NCBI GenBank assembly: GCA_900549485.1
Contig: UROG01000001.1
Location: 80,630 to 144,629 of the forward strand
DNA from: an uncultured Eubacteriales bacterium
GTDB lineage: Bacteria; Bacillota; Clostridia; Oscillospirales; Oscillospiraceae
Reading direction: 5' to 3'
DNA length: 64,000 bases
Below the pieces are notes generated by a model that did not search any database, was not told the DNA's origin, and saw nothing but the letters and a program-made list of their open reading frames with translations. The stretch's first letter is position 1. Each line of letters starts with the position of its first letter. Below, in pieces: positions 8,096-15,477 of the stretch. The translations under genes were made by a program, and so were the position numbers.

Positions 8096-9229
8096 ATGAA
8101 CGATTTACAGAAGAGAACATGGGCGGAAATAAGCCTTGAGAATATTCGCCATAATTATAACGCCATCCGCGCCGCGATACCCGCAGGCTGCCGCTTTCTG
8201 GGCGTTGTGAAGGCCGACGCCTACGGTCACGGCGCGCTGAGAGTTTCCCAGCTGCTTGAGAGCGCCGGAGCGGATTATCTTGCAGTCTCATGCCTTGACG
8301 AAGCGATGGAGCTGCGCGACGGCGGAATCACCATGCCGATACTTATCCTCGGCCATACGCCGCATGAGTATACAAAGACGCTTATCGACAACAATATAAC
8401 CCAGACGGTCACATGCCTTGCCAAGGCGCTTGAATATTCCGCCGACGCCGAAGCCATGGGCAAAAAGCTGCGCATCCATATCAAGCTTGACACAGGTATG
8501 TCGCGTCTCGGTTTTCTTGTGGAAGGCGGGCATTTTGACGAGGGCGTTGACAACGTTATCCGTTCCTGCTCCCTGCCGGGGCTTGAGCCGGAGGGCGTTT
8601 TCACGCACTTTGCCGTTTCCGATGAGAGCGGCGCGGATAACGAAAGCTATACCCGCGCACAGTTCAGGCTCTTTACCGATGTTATCGCCGCCGTTGAGAA
8701 GCGCGGCGGAGTGAAGTTTGCGATACGCCATTGTGCAAACAGCGGCGCGGTGGTGAACTATCCGGAGATGTGCCTTGATATGGTTCGTCCCGGACTGCTG
8801 CTCTACGGCTACGGCGATACAAGCGGACACCTTGGGCTTCTGCCGTGTATGCGCCTTGTCACCACCGTCAGCACTATCAAGTTCTACGAAAAAGGCACCT
8901 CTGTCAGCTATGGCAGGCGCTTTGTGACCGACCGGCGCACCCGCATGGGCGTACTGTCGATAGGCTACGCGGACGGCTTGCCGCGGCTCATTTCCAACAA
9001 ATGCTCGTTCTATACCTCCGGCGGCTTCGTTCCGCAGCGCGGCAGCATCTGCATGGATATGTGTATGGCGGAGCTTACGGACGTTCCCGCCGCCGAGGTC
9101 GGCAGCGAGGTTGAGATTTTCGGCAGGAACAACAGCATCCTTGCTCTCTCCGACGCCGCGCAGACCATACCGTATGAGCTGCTGTGCGCCGTGTCAAAGC
9201 GTGTCCCGCGTGTCTATAAGCAGTTTTGA
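8096..9229 (+). CDS. alr: alanine racemase
   Basis: The 377-residue PLP enzyme converts L- to D-alanine for peptidoglycan. The PLP lysine lies in VVKADAYGHGA (about residues 37-47), the catalytic tyrosine region is SYGRRF, and the C-terminal beta domain carries the conserved GSICMDMCM segment. Length is normal for the family. An AGGAG site precedes the ATG. Confidence 0.96.
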   Translation: MNDLQKRTWAEISLENIRHNYNAIRAAIPAGCRFLGVVKADAYGHGALRVSQLLESAGADYLAVSCLDEAMELRDGGITMPILILGHTPHEYTKTLIDNNITQTVTCLAKALEYSADAEAMGKKLRIHIKLDTGMSRLGFLVEGGHFDEGVDNVIRSCSLPGLEPEGVFTHFAVSDESGADNESYTRAQFRLFTDVIAAVEKRGGVKFAIRHCANSGAVVNYPEMCLDMVRPGLLLYGYGDTSGHLGLLPCMRLVTTVSTIKFYEKGTSVSYGRRFVTDRRTRMGVLSIGYADGLPRLISNKCSFYTSGGFVPQRGSICMDMCMAELTDVPAAEVGSEVEIFGRNNSILALSDAAQTIPYELLCAVSKRVPRVYKQF

Positions 9230-9336
9230 CGCTATGCCGCTTAAAGCAAGAGCCATTACCAACAGTTGACAAGGAAAGGCACGCTGTCAGGCATGTGTGC
9301 TCTTGTCAATTGATGGTATCTTTCGGCAAACATAAT

Positions 9337-9380
9337 CTCCCAGGCGGTGTTACTTCACTGAAATCCGCCCGGGAGTTTTT
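9337..9380 (+). terminator. terminator after alr
   Basis: CTCCCAGGCGG (9337-9347) pairs with CCGCCCGGGAG (9365-9375, one mismatch) and is followed by TTTTT. A weaker inverted repeat (about 9256-9316) lies upstream. Confidence 0.8.
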
Positions 9381-9381
9381 C

Positions 9382-9552
9382 TCATCTGTTTTCTTCGGTT
9401 ATTTTGCCTTGCTTCTTTTCAAAATTCTCTACACATTTGCGGATAAGAAAAAGTATCTGGCTGTTTGCGGAACGACCCTCGTAGTCCGCAACTTGGTGAA
9501 GCTTGTTGAGCAGCTCCTCGTCTATTCTTATTGACAGGCTCTTTATCGCCAT
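9382..9552 (-). CDS. ribbon-helix-helix (Arc-type) DNA-binding protein
   Basis: The 56-residue protein begins MAIKSLSIRIDEELLNKL, a beta strand and first helix of the ribbon-helix-helix fold, then a second helix in SANSQILFLIRKCVENFEK. Such dimers bind short operators, often as repressors in mobile elements or antitoxins. The ATG is preferred over an upstream TTG because GAGG lies at the right distance. It is divergent from the small ORF at 9663, with AT-rich inverted repeats between them that could be operators. No toxin gene is adjacent. Confidence 0.75.
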   Translation of the reverse strand: MAIKSLSIRIDEELLNKLHQVADYEGRSANSQILFLIRKCVENFEKKQGKITEENR

Positions 9553-9559
9553 AATTCGC

Positions 9560-9656
9560 CTCAAATAAACATATTATGCGTTTATAATATGTTCAAAATG
9601 CGATATTTTGTGCTGTTTGGATGTAAAATATATCCAAAATATGTTTATTAAAGAGG
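9560..9656. promoter_or_regulatory. AT-rich divergent control region with inverted repeats
   Basis: Between the divergent small genes, AAATAAACATATT near the left end is mirrored by AATATGTTTATTA at the right end, and CATATTAT/ATAATATG forms an inner inverted repeat. These are plausible operators for the ribbon-helix-helix protein; this is inference from symmetry. Confidence 0.4.
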
Positions 9657-9662
9657 TGCATT

Positions 9663-9833
9663 ATGAAAAACGAACCCAGTAACGAACCAGACTACAAGGA
9701 AATGTATTTAAAAATGGTGCGGGCGTCGGAGACGGCGATACGCGCACTTGCCGCCGTCCAAAGGGAGTGCGAAGAAATGTACATTGAAGCGGAGGAAAAG
9801 AGAGATTCACAGGATGTCACGGCAATAGATTAA
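9663..9833 (+). CDS. small acidic helical protein of mobile-element type
   Basis: The 56-residue, acidic, helix-rich product (KNEPSNEPDYKEMYLKMVRA, then a helix containing QRECEEMYIEAEE) has a GAGGTG ribosome site. From memory of similar loci, small proteins of this DYKxMYLKMVRA type accompany Arc-like genes in Firmicutes phages and integrative elements; no function is known. The divergent layout with the ribbon-helix-helix gene fits a residual control cassette. Confidence 0.55.
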   Translation: MKNEPSNEPDYKEMYLKMVRASETAIRALAAVQRECEEMYIEAEEKRDSQDVTAID

Positions 9834-9870
9834 GCGGGCGCAATATCATCCATACTGTACGGCGTTGTGC

Positions 9871-9899
9871 TTGACATATCGTGTTTCGGGAGATATAAT
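9871..9899 (+). promoter_or_regulatory. consensus promoter of structured RNA
   Basis: TTGACA (9871-9876), a 17-base spacer and TATAAT (9894-9899) form a perfect consensus sigma-A promoter, the strongest seen in the window. It drives no good ORF but the structured RNA that begins about 7 bases later. Confidence 0.85.
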
Positions 9900-9905
9900 G
9901 AAAAT

Positions 9906-10110
9906 GAAAAGAGCGCTGCGACAAGCGGTTAGCTCGGAAAAACTTGGTTTATAGCTAAGCTACAAAAACCGTCACTTGCCCGAGTGGCGGTTTTGCTTTA
10001 CGGTTATCGTAATCGTGTATGTAAATACATGAAAAGTAATCGTAAGTGGCATACGCTTCACCCCCTTTCGGGTGGTGTAGCTAACCGCCTGCCGTTGTGC
10101 AGCGCCCGGC
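9906..10110 (+). ncRNA. candidate structured non-coding RNA, about 200 nt
   Basis: A long closing stem brings the ends together: GCGCTGC (9913-9919) pairs with GCAGCGC (10099-10105), ACAA (9921-9924) with TTGT (10095-10098), and GCGGTTAGCT (9925-9934) with AGCTAACCGC (10079-10088), 21 pairs with small bulges. Inside are a hairpin at about 9966-9997 (AAAACCG..CACT / AGTG.CGGTTTT), a GTATGT/ACAT hairpin near 10017-10031, and CACCC..GGGTG near 10059-10075. An ORF through it (from 9984) has no good start and crosses into the LysR gene. I could not assign a named RNA family. Its place after a mobile-element cassette suggests a phage or integrative-element RNA. Confidence 0.7.
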
Positions 10111-10192
10111 GCTCCAAAAGAAGTGCCAGCGACAGAATATCATATATTATGATGTATCGCAAGCATAAATTTACACAGGAGACTTCCCGCTT

Positions 10193-11086
10193 TTACATCA
10201 CGCTTTCTCCCGAATCGATTATCATTTTTTCCAGCTCTCCGGCGGCGACGCTGAGGGGCTGGTCTTTTCTTTTGACAAGACAGACACGGCGCGGCGGGAG
10301 CGGTGTAACAAGGTTGATCACGCGCACATCGTCCGAGGGACGGATAAAAGCCCGCGGAACGATCCCTACGCCGAGACCGGCTTCCACCATCGGAAGTATC
10401 TGGTCGGCGGTGAACGCCTCAATGTCCGGTCGGAACGGCAGGCCGTTGGCGGTAAAAAAGCCGGAATAGAGCGCATGGGACTGTGTGTCCGCGCCGAGCG
10501 TGATAAGCGGGTAGGCGCGCAGCTCCTCCAATGTGACCTTATGGTTCAGAAGCTCCTGAAAGACCGGCGCACAGACGGCGACCTCGTGAATGGTACGGAT
10601 GTCGGTCTGCTGGAAAGAGGCGGCATACGGCACCGGCGTAGTGACGACGGCAAAGTCGGCTGTAGTCTCGCGCAGGGCGGCGATGGCCTGCGGCGTGGAA
10701 TAGTTGCTGATACGCAGGCGCACGCCCGGATAACGGGCGCGAAAGGCCGCAAGCACGGGAATAAGCAGACAGCGCAGCGCCCCCTCGCTTGTGGCGAGGA
10801 ACACCGTACCGGCCTGCAAAGAGCGGCTCTGCATCAGCTCCGCTTCTCCGGCTTCCAGCTGCTCCACGGCGATCTTGACATGGCGGTAAAGCCGCTCTCC
10901 CTCGGGAGTCAGCTTCATACCGCGGTTCGTTCTTGAAAAAAGCGGGCAGCCGAGCGCGGCTTCAAGGTTCTTGATAGAACGCGTAAGATTGGGCTGATTA
11001 TTGACCAGCAGTCTGGCCGCCTGCGAGAGATTTCCGCATTTGGCGGCATAATAAAAAATCCGGTAATAATCGTAGCTGACCTCCAT
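10193..11086 (-). CDS. LysR family transcriptional regulator
   Basis: The 297-residue protein has an N-terminal winged helix-turn-helix (about 5-62, with NLSQAARLLVNNQPNLTRSI and LFSRTNRGMKLTPEGERL) and a substrate-binding effector domain (about 90-290). A GGAGAAG site precedes the ATG. It is transcribed away from the DUF1275/ATP synthase operon across a 230-base divergent region, so control of that operon or autoregulation is the simplest guess; the ligand is unknown. Confidence 0.92.
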   Translation of the reverse strand: MEVSYDYYRIFYYAAKCGNLSQAARLLVNNQPNLTRSIKNLEAALGCPLFSRTNRGMKLTPEGERLYRHVKIAVEQLEAGEAELMQSRSLQAGTVFLATSEGALRCLLIPVLAAFRARYPGVRLRISNYSTPQAIAALRETTADFAVVTTPVPYAASFQQTDIRTIHEVAVCAPVFQELLNHKVTLEELRAYPLITLGADTQSHALYSGFFTANGLPFRPDIEAFTADQILPMVEAGLGVGIVPRAFIRPSDDVRVINLVTPLPPRRVCLVKRKDQPLSVAAGELEKMIIDSGESVM

Positions 11087-11151
11087 GTCGGCTTCTCCTT
11101 TGCTATATAATGCTATATAATAATGATATGGATGATATATTTTTTTAAGAT

Positions 11152-11180
11152 TTTACATATATCTGCACGTGCATTATAAT
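11152..11180 (+). promoter_or_regulatory. promoter of the DUF1275-ATP synthase operon
   Basis: TTTACA (11152-11157) and TATAAT (11175-11180) are 17 bases apart. Just upstream a direct repeat TGCTATATAA occurs twice (from 11101), in the region where a LysR regulator would be expected to bind. Confidence 0.65.
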
Positions 11181-11242
11181 GTGTACAATTCGGGAAGTCA
11201 AGACAGCGTATCAGCCGCGTTCCGAAAGAAAGGCAAGCCGGA

Positions 11243-11323
11243 ATGACACATATATCAAAAACGGCGGAACCCGCTTATGCCGCTTATACTTACAGCTTAT
11301 ATGAGAAGGAGCGGAGCGCATGA
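11243..11323 (+). CDS. possible 26-residue leader peptide
   Basis: A short ORF begins at an ATG with GAAAGG about 9 bases upstream, and its TGA overlaps the ATG of the DUF1275 gene as ATGA. The peptide is rich in Ala and Tyr (PAYAAYTYSLYEKERSA). The stop-start overlap suggests translational coupling or a leader role, but nothing proves it is translated. Confidence 0.35.
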   Translation: MTHISKTAEPAYAAYTYSLYEKERSA

Positions 11324-11997
11324 AGTCCCGCAGACTGATGTCCGGAGGACAGATGTCGGATACGTTCCGCGCCGCCGTGTGCGTTATCCTGTCGGGCGGC
11401 TTTCAGGATGCGTATACCTATACCTGCCGCGGCGGCGTCTTCGCCAATGCGCAGACGGGAAATATTGTGCTGCTGTCGGCGGCGCTGCTGAAAAGAAATT
11501 GGGGCGCCTGCATTAAATACGCTGTACCGCTGCTGGCGTTCTTTTTGGGGACTGTCGCGGCGGAGGCCGTGCACATCCGGCTGAAGCGCTGTGAAAAGCT
11601 CCACTGGCGGCAGATCGTTTTGTGTGCGGAAACGGTGCTGCTGTTTGCAGTCGGCTTTCTGCCGCACAGTGTTGACGCACTTGCAAATGCGATTGTCTCG
11701 TTCGTCTGCGCCATGCAGATACAGACATTTCACAAAATACGCGGCCATGTTTATGCCAGCACGATGTGTATCGGCAATCTGCGCGCTGCAACGGAATCGC
11801 TGTGCGCCTACTGCCGCACGCACGAACCGGAGACGCTGCATGCGTCGCTGACCTATTTCAGCATTATAGCCGTCTTCGCGGCAGGTGCGGCCGCCGGGAG
11901 CATGACCGCCGCACGCTTCGGCATTCCGGCAATCTGGGCATGCTGTGCGCTGCTGCTGGTCAGCTTTGGAATGATGTTTTTCCCGACAGGATCCTGA
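11320..11997 (+). CDS. DUF1275 (YoaK-type) membrane protein
   Basis: The 225-residue protein has about six hydrophobic helices and the family hallmark near the N-terminus, GGFQDAYTYTCRGGVFANAQTGN, plus MCIGNLRAATE later. DUF1275 proteins are integral membrane proteins of unknown function. The gene lies 18 bases before the ATP synthase a-subunit gene with no terminator between, so it appears to be the first long gene of that operon. Confidence 0.88.
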   Translation: MKSRRLMSGGQMSDTFRAAVCVILSGGFQDAYTYTCRGGVFANAQTGNIVLLSAALLKRNWGACIKYAVPLLAFFLGTVAAEAVHIRLKRCEKLHWRQIVLCAETVLLFAVGFLPHSVDALANAIVSFVCAMQIQTFHKIRGHVYASTMCIGNLRAATESLCAYCRTHEPETLHASLTYFSIIAVFAAGAAAGSMTAARFGIPAIWACCALLLVSFGMMFFPTGS

Positions 11998-12015
11998 CGA
12001 AAGGGATGAGTTGTT

Positions 12016-12837
12016 ATGAGCAAAAAACAAAGAAACGTTTCGCTTGTGATTTTCGGCTTGCTGCTTCTGGCGTCGCTGACGCTGAGCCTGCTGTGCGGCA
12101 GGCGTGAAGCCTCGGAATCCTTGCAGGTGGTCATGCGGGACGCCGTTCTGCATGAGGACAATAAAATAAGCCTGTTCGGGCTGCTGGACGTAAACCCTGC
12201 TGTGATCTCCGGATTCACCGTCACGGGGATACTGCTGCTCCTTGCGGCGCTGGCGCGGCTTTTTGTTATCCCGCGCTTCCGGTATACGCCGGGAAGGCTC
12301 CAGCTTCTGATTGAGGAGCTTGTGGGATTCTTCCGGAACCTTGCGCAGACGAACAGTCCGCACCGGAACGGCTTTCTGGGACTGTACCTGTTCGCCGCAG
12401 GCGTCTATGTTTTTTTCGGCACGGTTTTTGAGCTGTTAGGCCTCCAGACCGTAACGACAAACGGCGCCTCCGTTTCTCTTCCCGCTCCTCTGTCGGATAT
12501 CAACGCAGCCATCAGTGTCGGCTGCATGTCGTATCTGTTCATCCTTGGCGGCGGCATCCGTGCGAATCATCTCCGCGGCGCGGTCAATACGCTCAAGGAC
12601 TTTTCACTTCCCATTTCCATGAGCTTCCGACTGTTCGGCGCGCTTCTGAGCGGCCTGCTGGTCACGGAGCTTGTTTATTATTCGCTCAGTCTGAGCTTTG
12701 TACTGCCGGTGTTTGTCGGGATAATGTTCACGCTTCTGCACGCGCTGATACAGACATATGTGCTGACGACGCTGGTATCTATCTTCTACGGCGAGGTCAC
12801 CGAGCCGCAGACAAAAAAAGTCAAGCAAAACGCTTGA
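12016..12837 (+). CDS. atpB: F-type ATP synthase subunit a
   Basis: The 273-residue membrane subunit forms the ion half-channels against the c-ring. The essential arginine is visible as Arg205 in LPISMSFRLFGALLSG, and the last helices end in HALIQTYVLTTLVSIFYGE, typical of the family. It opens the synthase part of the operon in the order a, c, b, alpha, gamma, beta, epsilon; no atpI gene is present. Confidence 0.95.
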   Translation: MSKKQRNVSLVIFGLLLLASLTLSLLCGRREASESLQVVMRDAVLHEDNKISLFGLLDVNPAVISGFTVTGILLLLAALARLFVIPRFRYTPGRLQLLIEELVGFFRNLAQTNSPHRNGFLGLYLFAAGVYVFFGTVFELLGLQTVTTNGASVSLPAPLSDINAAISVGCMSYLFILGGGIRANHLRGAVNTLKDFSLPISMSFRLFGALLSGLLVTELVYYSLSLSFVLPVFVGIMFTLLHALIQTYVLTTLVSIFYGEVTEPQTKKVKQNA

Positions 12838-12856
12838 AGTATGGAGGAACACTGTT

Positions 12857-13216
12857 ATGAAATTTTCCGCAAAAAGAATGGTATCTCTGATCCTTGTCAT
12901 TATGCTTCTCTGCGCGCTCACGGCCGTGACGGCCAGCGCCGCCGGGACAGACGCAGCGCCCGCCGCCGAGAGCGCATCCGCGCCCGAAAGCTCGACGAAC
13001 GCGAAAGCTATCGCCGCCGCCGCTCTTGTCGGTCTTGTTGCGACCGCAGGCGCACTCGGCATGGCTCTTGCCATCTGCAAGAGCGCTGATGGTATGTCCC
13101 GTCAGCCGGAAGCCTCCGGCAGCATCCGCTCTGCCATGATGCTGGGTCTGGTATTCATAGAGACCGCCATTATTTACGCGCTGATCGTCGCTATTCTTAT
13201 CATCTTCGTTCTGTAA
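12857..13216 (+). CDS. atpE: F-type ATP synthase subunit c with N-terminal extension
   Basis: The c-ring subunit has two helices around the polar loop SRQPEASG (Arg82) and the ion-binding carboxylate Glu102 in FIETAIIYALIV. At 119 residues it is about 40 longer than usual: the first 29 residues look like a Sec signal ending in TASAAG, followed by an Ala/Pro/Ser-rich linker. Cleavage would leave about 90 residues with the N-terminus outside, matching c-subunit topology. The helix-1 position 13 residues before the loop arginine, Gln in Na+-type c-subunits, is Met69, while Glu-Thr and Tyr107 in helix 2 resemble the Na+ type. The coupling ion is therefore uncertain. Confidence 0.93.
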   Translation: MKFSAKRMVSLILVIMLLCALTAVTASAAGTDAAPAAESASAPESSTNAKAIAAAALVGLVATAGALGMALAICKSADGMSRQPEASGSIRSAMMLGLVFIETAIIYALIVAILIIFVL

Positions 13217-13225
13217 GGAGGACGC

Positions 13226-13714
13226 ATGATGGGAGTACCGCTGAATATTGACTGGCAGCAGATACTGCTGCATGCATTTAACCTTATCATTTTGGCGGGC
13301 GGTCTGTATTTTCTGCTGTATAAGCCCGTTACCGCGTTCATGGAAAAGCGGCGGGATTATTATGCCGGGCTTGAGGCCGACGCGCAGGCGAAGCTGCACG
13401 AGGCTGAGGAGAAGAATCAGCAGGCGGAAGCGAGACTTGCCGGTCTGCACGCGGAAGCGGAGCAGCTTCGCGCACAGGCGCAGAAGCAGGCCGACGCGCA
13501 GGCCGCAGCCTGCCTTGCGGATGCCGAGAACGAAAAGCAAAAGCTGCTTGCCGACGCAAGGGCGCAGGCAGAACGTGAAAAGGACGCCATTCTGCGCGAG
13601 GCGAACGAGAAGGTCGGCGAGCTTGTCTCCGACGCCGTTGACAAGCTGCTCTCCGACAAGGACGATCCCTACGCGGACTTTCTCAAGGCTGCCGAACGGG
13701 GGCATAACACATGA
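13226..13714 (+). CDS. atpF: F-type ATP synthase subunit b
   Basis: The 162-residue protein has one N-terminal membrane helix (about 10-30) and a long, Ala/Glu/Lys-rich stalk helix (about 40-140), the peripheral-stalk architecture of b. The second ATG (13229) is better spaced from GGAGG and may be the real start. Its TGA overlaps the alpha ATG as ATGA. There is no delta-like domain at its C-terminus, which excludes the b-delta fusion known in mycobacteria. Confidence 0.94.
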   Translation: MMGVPLNIDWQQILLHAFNLIILAGGLYFLLYKPVTAFMEKRRDYYAGLEADAQAKLHEAEEKNQQAEARLAGLHAEAEQLRAQAQKQADAQAAACLADAENEKQKLLADARAQAEREKDAILREANEKVGELVSDAVDKLLSDKDDPYADFLKAAERGHNT

Positions 13715-15477
13715 GCGGGCAGCAATTGCAGGCATGCGTATACAGCCGCGTTGCGCCTGCCGAAGAGCAGCTTGCACAGCTGCGTGAGTTTTTGGAGCAG
13801 AAATACCGCCGTCCGGCAAACCTCCGCTGGGAGCCGGACGAACGGATGAAGGACGGGTTCCGGCTGGAAATCGGCGAAGGAGACACGCGTGAGCTGGTTT
13901 ATGATTGGAGCAGCGCGGGAAAGAGCAGACAGCTGAAGGAGCGTATTGCCGCCGCAATACGCAGCCGGAGCGATGTGATACCGCTGGTCGAACAGACTCT
14001 GCGCGATTTTCGTCCGGAAGCGGAGGCAACCGAGATAGGCACGGTGCTTTCCTGCGGCGACGGGATCGCCGAGGTCAGCGGACTGCCGGGCGCGGAATAC
14101 GGCGAGATCCTTATTTTTGAAAACGGTGTGCGCGGCATGGTGCTTGACCTGCGCGAGGCAAGCATAGGCTGTGTCATTTTTGCCGACGACGCCGCTGTGT
14201 GTGCGGGCGGTACGGTCCGGCGCAGCGGAAAGTCCGCCGGTATCCCGGTGGGCGACGCTTTTCTTGGCCGCGTTATAGACCCTCTCGGCTCACCTATCGA
14301 CGGTAAAGGCGGAATAGAAGAGACGGATTATTATCCTATTGAATCTCCAGCCCCCGGCATTATTGACCGTCAGCCGGTCGATAAGCCCATGGAGACGGGG
14401 CTGCTGGCTATCGACTCCATGTTCCCGATAGGCCGCGGTCAGCGTGAGCTTATCATCGGCGACCGTCAGACCGGCAAAACGGCCATTGCCATTGATACCA
14501 TACTCAACCAGAAGGACCAGAACGTCGTGTGCATCTACGTCGCTATCGGTCAGAAGGCGTCGAGCGTGGCGCAGATAGTCAGAACGCTTCAGGAGCATGA
14601 CGCAATGCGCTATACGATCGTTATGTGCGCATCTGCCAGCGATTCCGCGCCGATGCAGTATATCGCGCCATACGCCGGATGCGCGATGGGCGAGTATTTT
14701 ATGCATCAGGGACGCGATGTGCTGATCGTGTATGACGATCTTTCCAAGCACGCGGTGGCATACCGTGCGCTGAGTCTGCTGCTGGGGCGCTCTCCGGGGC
14801 GTGAAGCCTATCCCGGCGACGTGTTTTATCTCCATTCGCGGCTTCTCGAGCGCGCTGCGCATCTGGCGGATCACCTCGGCGGCGGCAGCATGACGGCGCT
14901 GCCCATTGCGGAAACGCAGGCAGGCGACGTCTCCGCCTACATTCCTACAAATATCATTTCCATCACCGACGGACAGATTTTTCTGGAAAGCAGCCTGTTT
15001 TTCGCAGGGCAGCGTCCTGCCGTCAACGTAGGTCTGTCCGTTTCCCGTGTCGGCGGCGCGGCGCAGACAAAGGCCATGAAAAAAGCCGCCGGTGCGATAC
15101 GGCTCGATCTGGCGCAGTACCGCGAAATGGAAGTTTTCATGCAGTTTTCAAGCGACCTGGACGACGCGACAAAGCGCCGCCTTGCTTACGGGCAGGGGCT
15201 GATGCAGCTGCTGCGTCAGGAGCAGTCGCACCCGTACAGCCAGCATGAACAGGTGTTTCTGCTGATCAGTGCGCTTGGTCATGTTTTTCAGGCACTCCCG
15301 CCTGCGCAGGTGTCGGGCGCTGCACGGCAGATGCTGTTCGCTCTTGAGCGGAAGCTTGCCCCGCTCTGCGCACGTATCGACTCGACCGGTCAGCTGACGG
15401 ACGAGGACTGCGCGCAGATTCTTGACGCGGCAAAGCGCTTTATCGCGCAGAGACCGGATTCGGGCGGTGAGTACTGA
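13711..15477 (+). CDS. atpA: ATP synthase subunit alpha fused to a delta C-terminal domain
   Basis: From about residue 88 this is a complete F1 alpha subunit: N-terminal helix and beta barrel (TEIGTVLSCGDGIAEVSGL), Walker A GDRQTGKT, and the C-terminal helical domain. It is 588 residues instead of about 505 because of an 80-residue N-terminal domain. That domain (EEQLAQLREFLEQKY, an RRP segment, then a beta hairpin with RLEIG and LVYDWSS, then SRQLKERI) aligns by eye with the C-terminal domain of delta/OSCP. No separate atpH gene lies between b and alpha, and the delta N-terminal domain is absent. Alpha carries the non-catalytic nucleotide sites. The gene overlaps gamma as TGATG. Confidence 0.95.
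   Translation: MSGQQLQACVYSRVAPAEEQLAQLREFLEQKYRRPANLRWEPDERMKDGFRLEIGEGDTRELVYDWSSAGKSRQLKERIAAAIRSRSDVIPLVEQTLRDFRPEAEATEIGTVLSCGDGIAEVSGLPGAEYGEILIFENGVRGMVLDLREASIGCVIFADDAAVCAGGTVRRSGKSAGIPVGDAFLGRVIDPLGSPIDGKGGIEETDYYPIESPAPGIIDRQPVDKPMETGLLAIDSMFPIGRGQRELIIGDRQTGKTAIAIDTILNQKDQNVVCIYVAIGQKASSVAQIVRTLQEHDAMRYTIVMCASASDSAPMQYIAPYAGCAMGEYFMHQGRDVLIVYDDLSKHAVAYRALSLLLGRSPGREAYPGDVFYLHSRLLERAAHLADHLGGGSMTALPIAETQAGDVSAYIPTNIISITDGQIFLESSLFFAGQRPAVNVGLSVSRVGGAAQTKAMKKAAGAIRLDLAQYREMEVFMQFSSDLDDATKRRLAYGQGLMQLLRQEQSHPYSQHEQVFLLISALGHVFQALPPAQVSGAARQMLFALERKLAPLCARIDSTGQLTDEDCAQILDAAKRFIAQRPDSGGEY

Noticed and set aside
9984..10469. 161-codon ORF through the structured RNA and into lysR antisense
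   Set aside because: The first part is explained by RNA pairing and the rest is antisense to a clear LysR gene; no ribosome site at the right distance.
13226..13714. b-delta fusion as in mycobacteria
   Set aside because: Subunit b ends after the stalk helix; the delta-like domain is on alpha instead.
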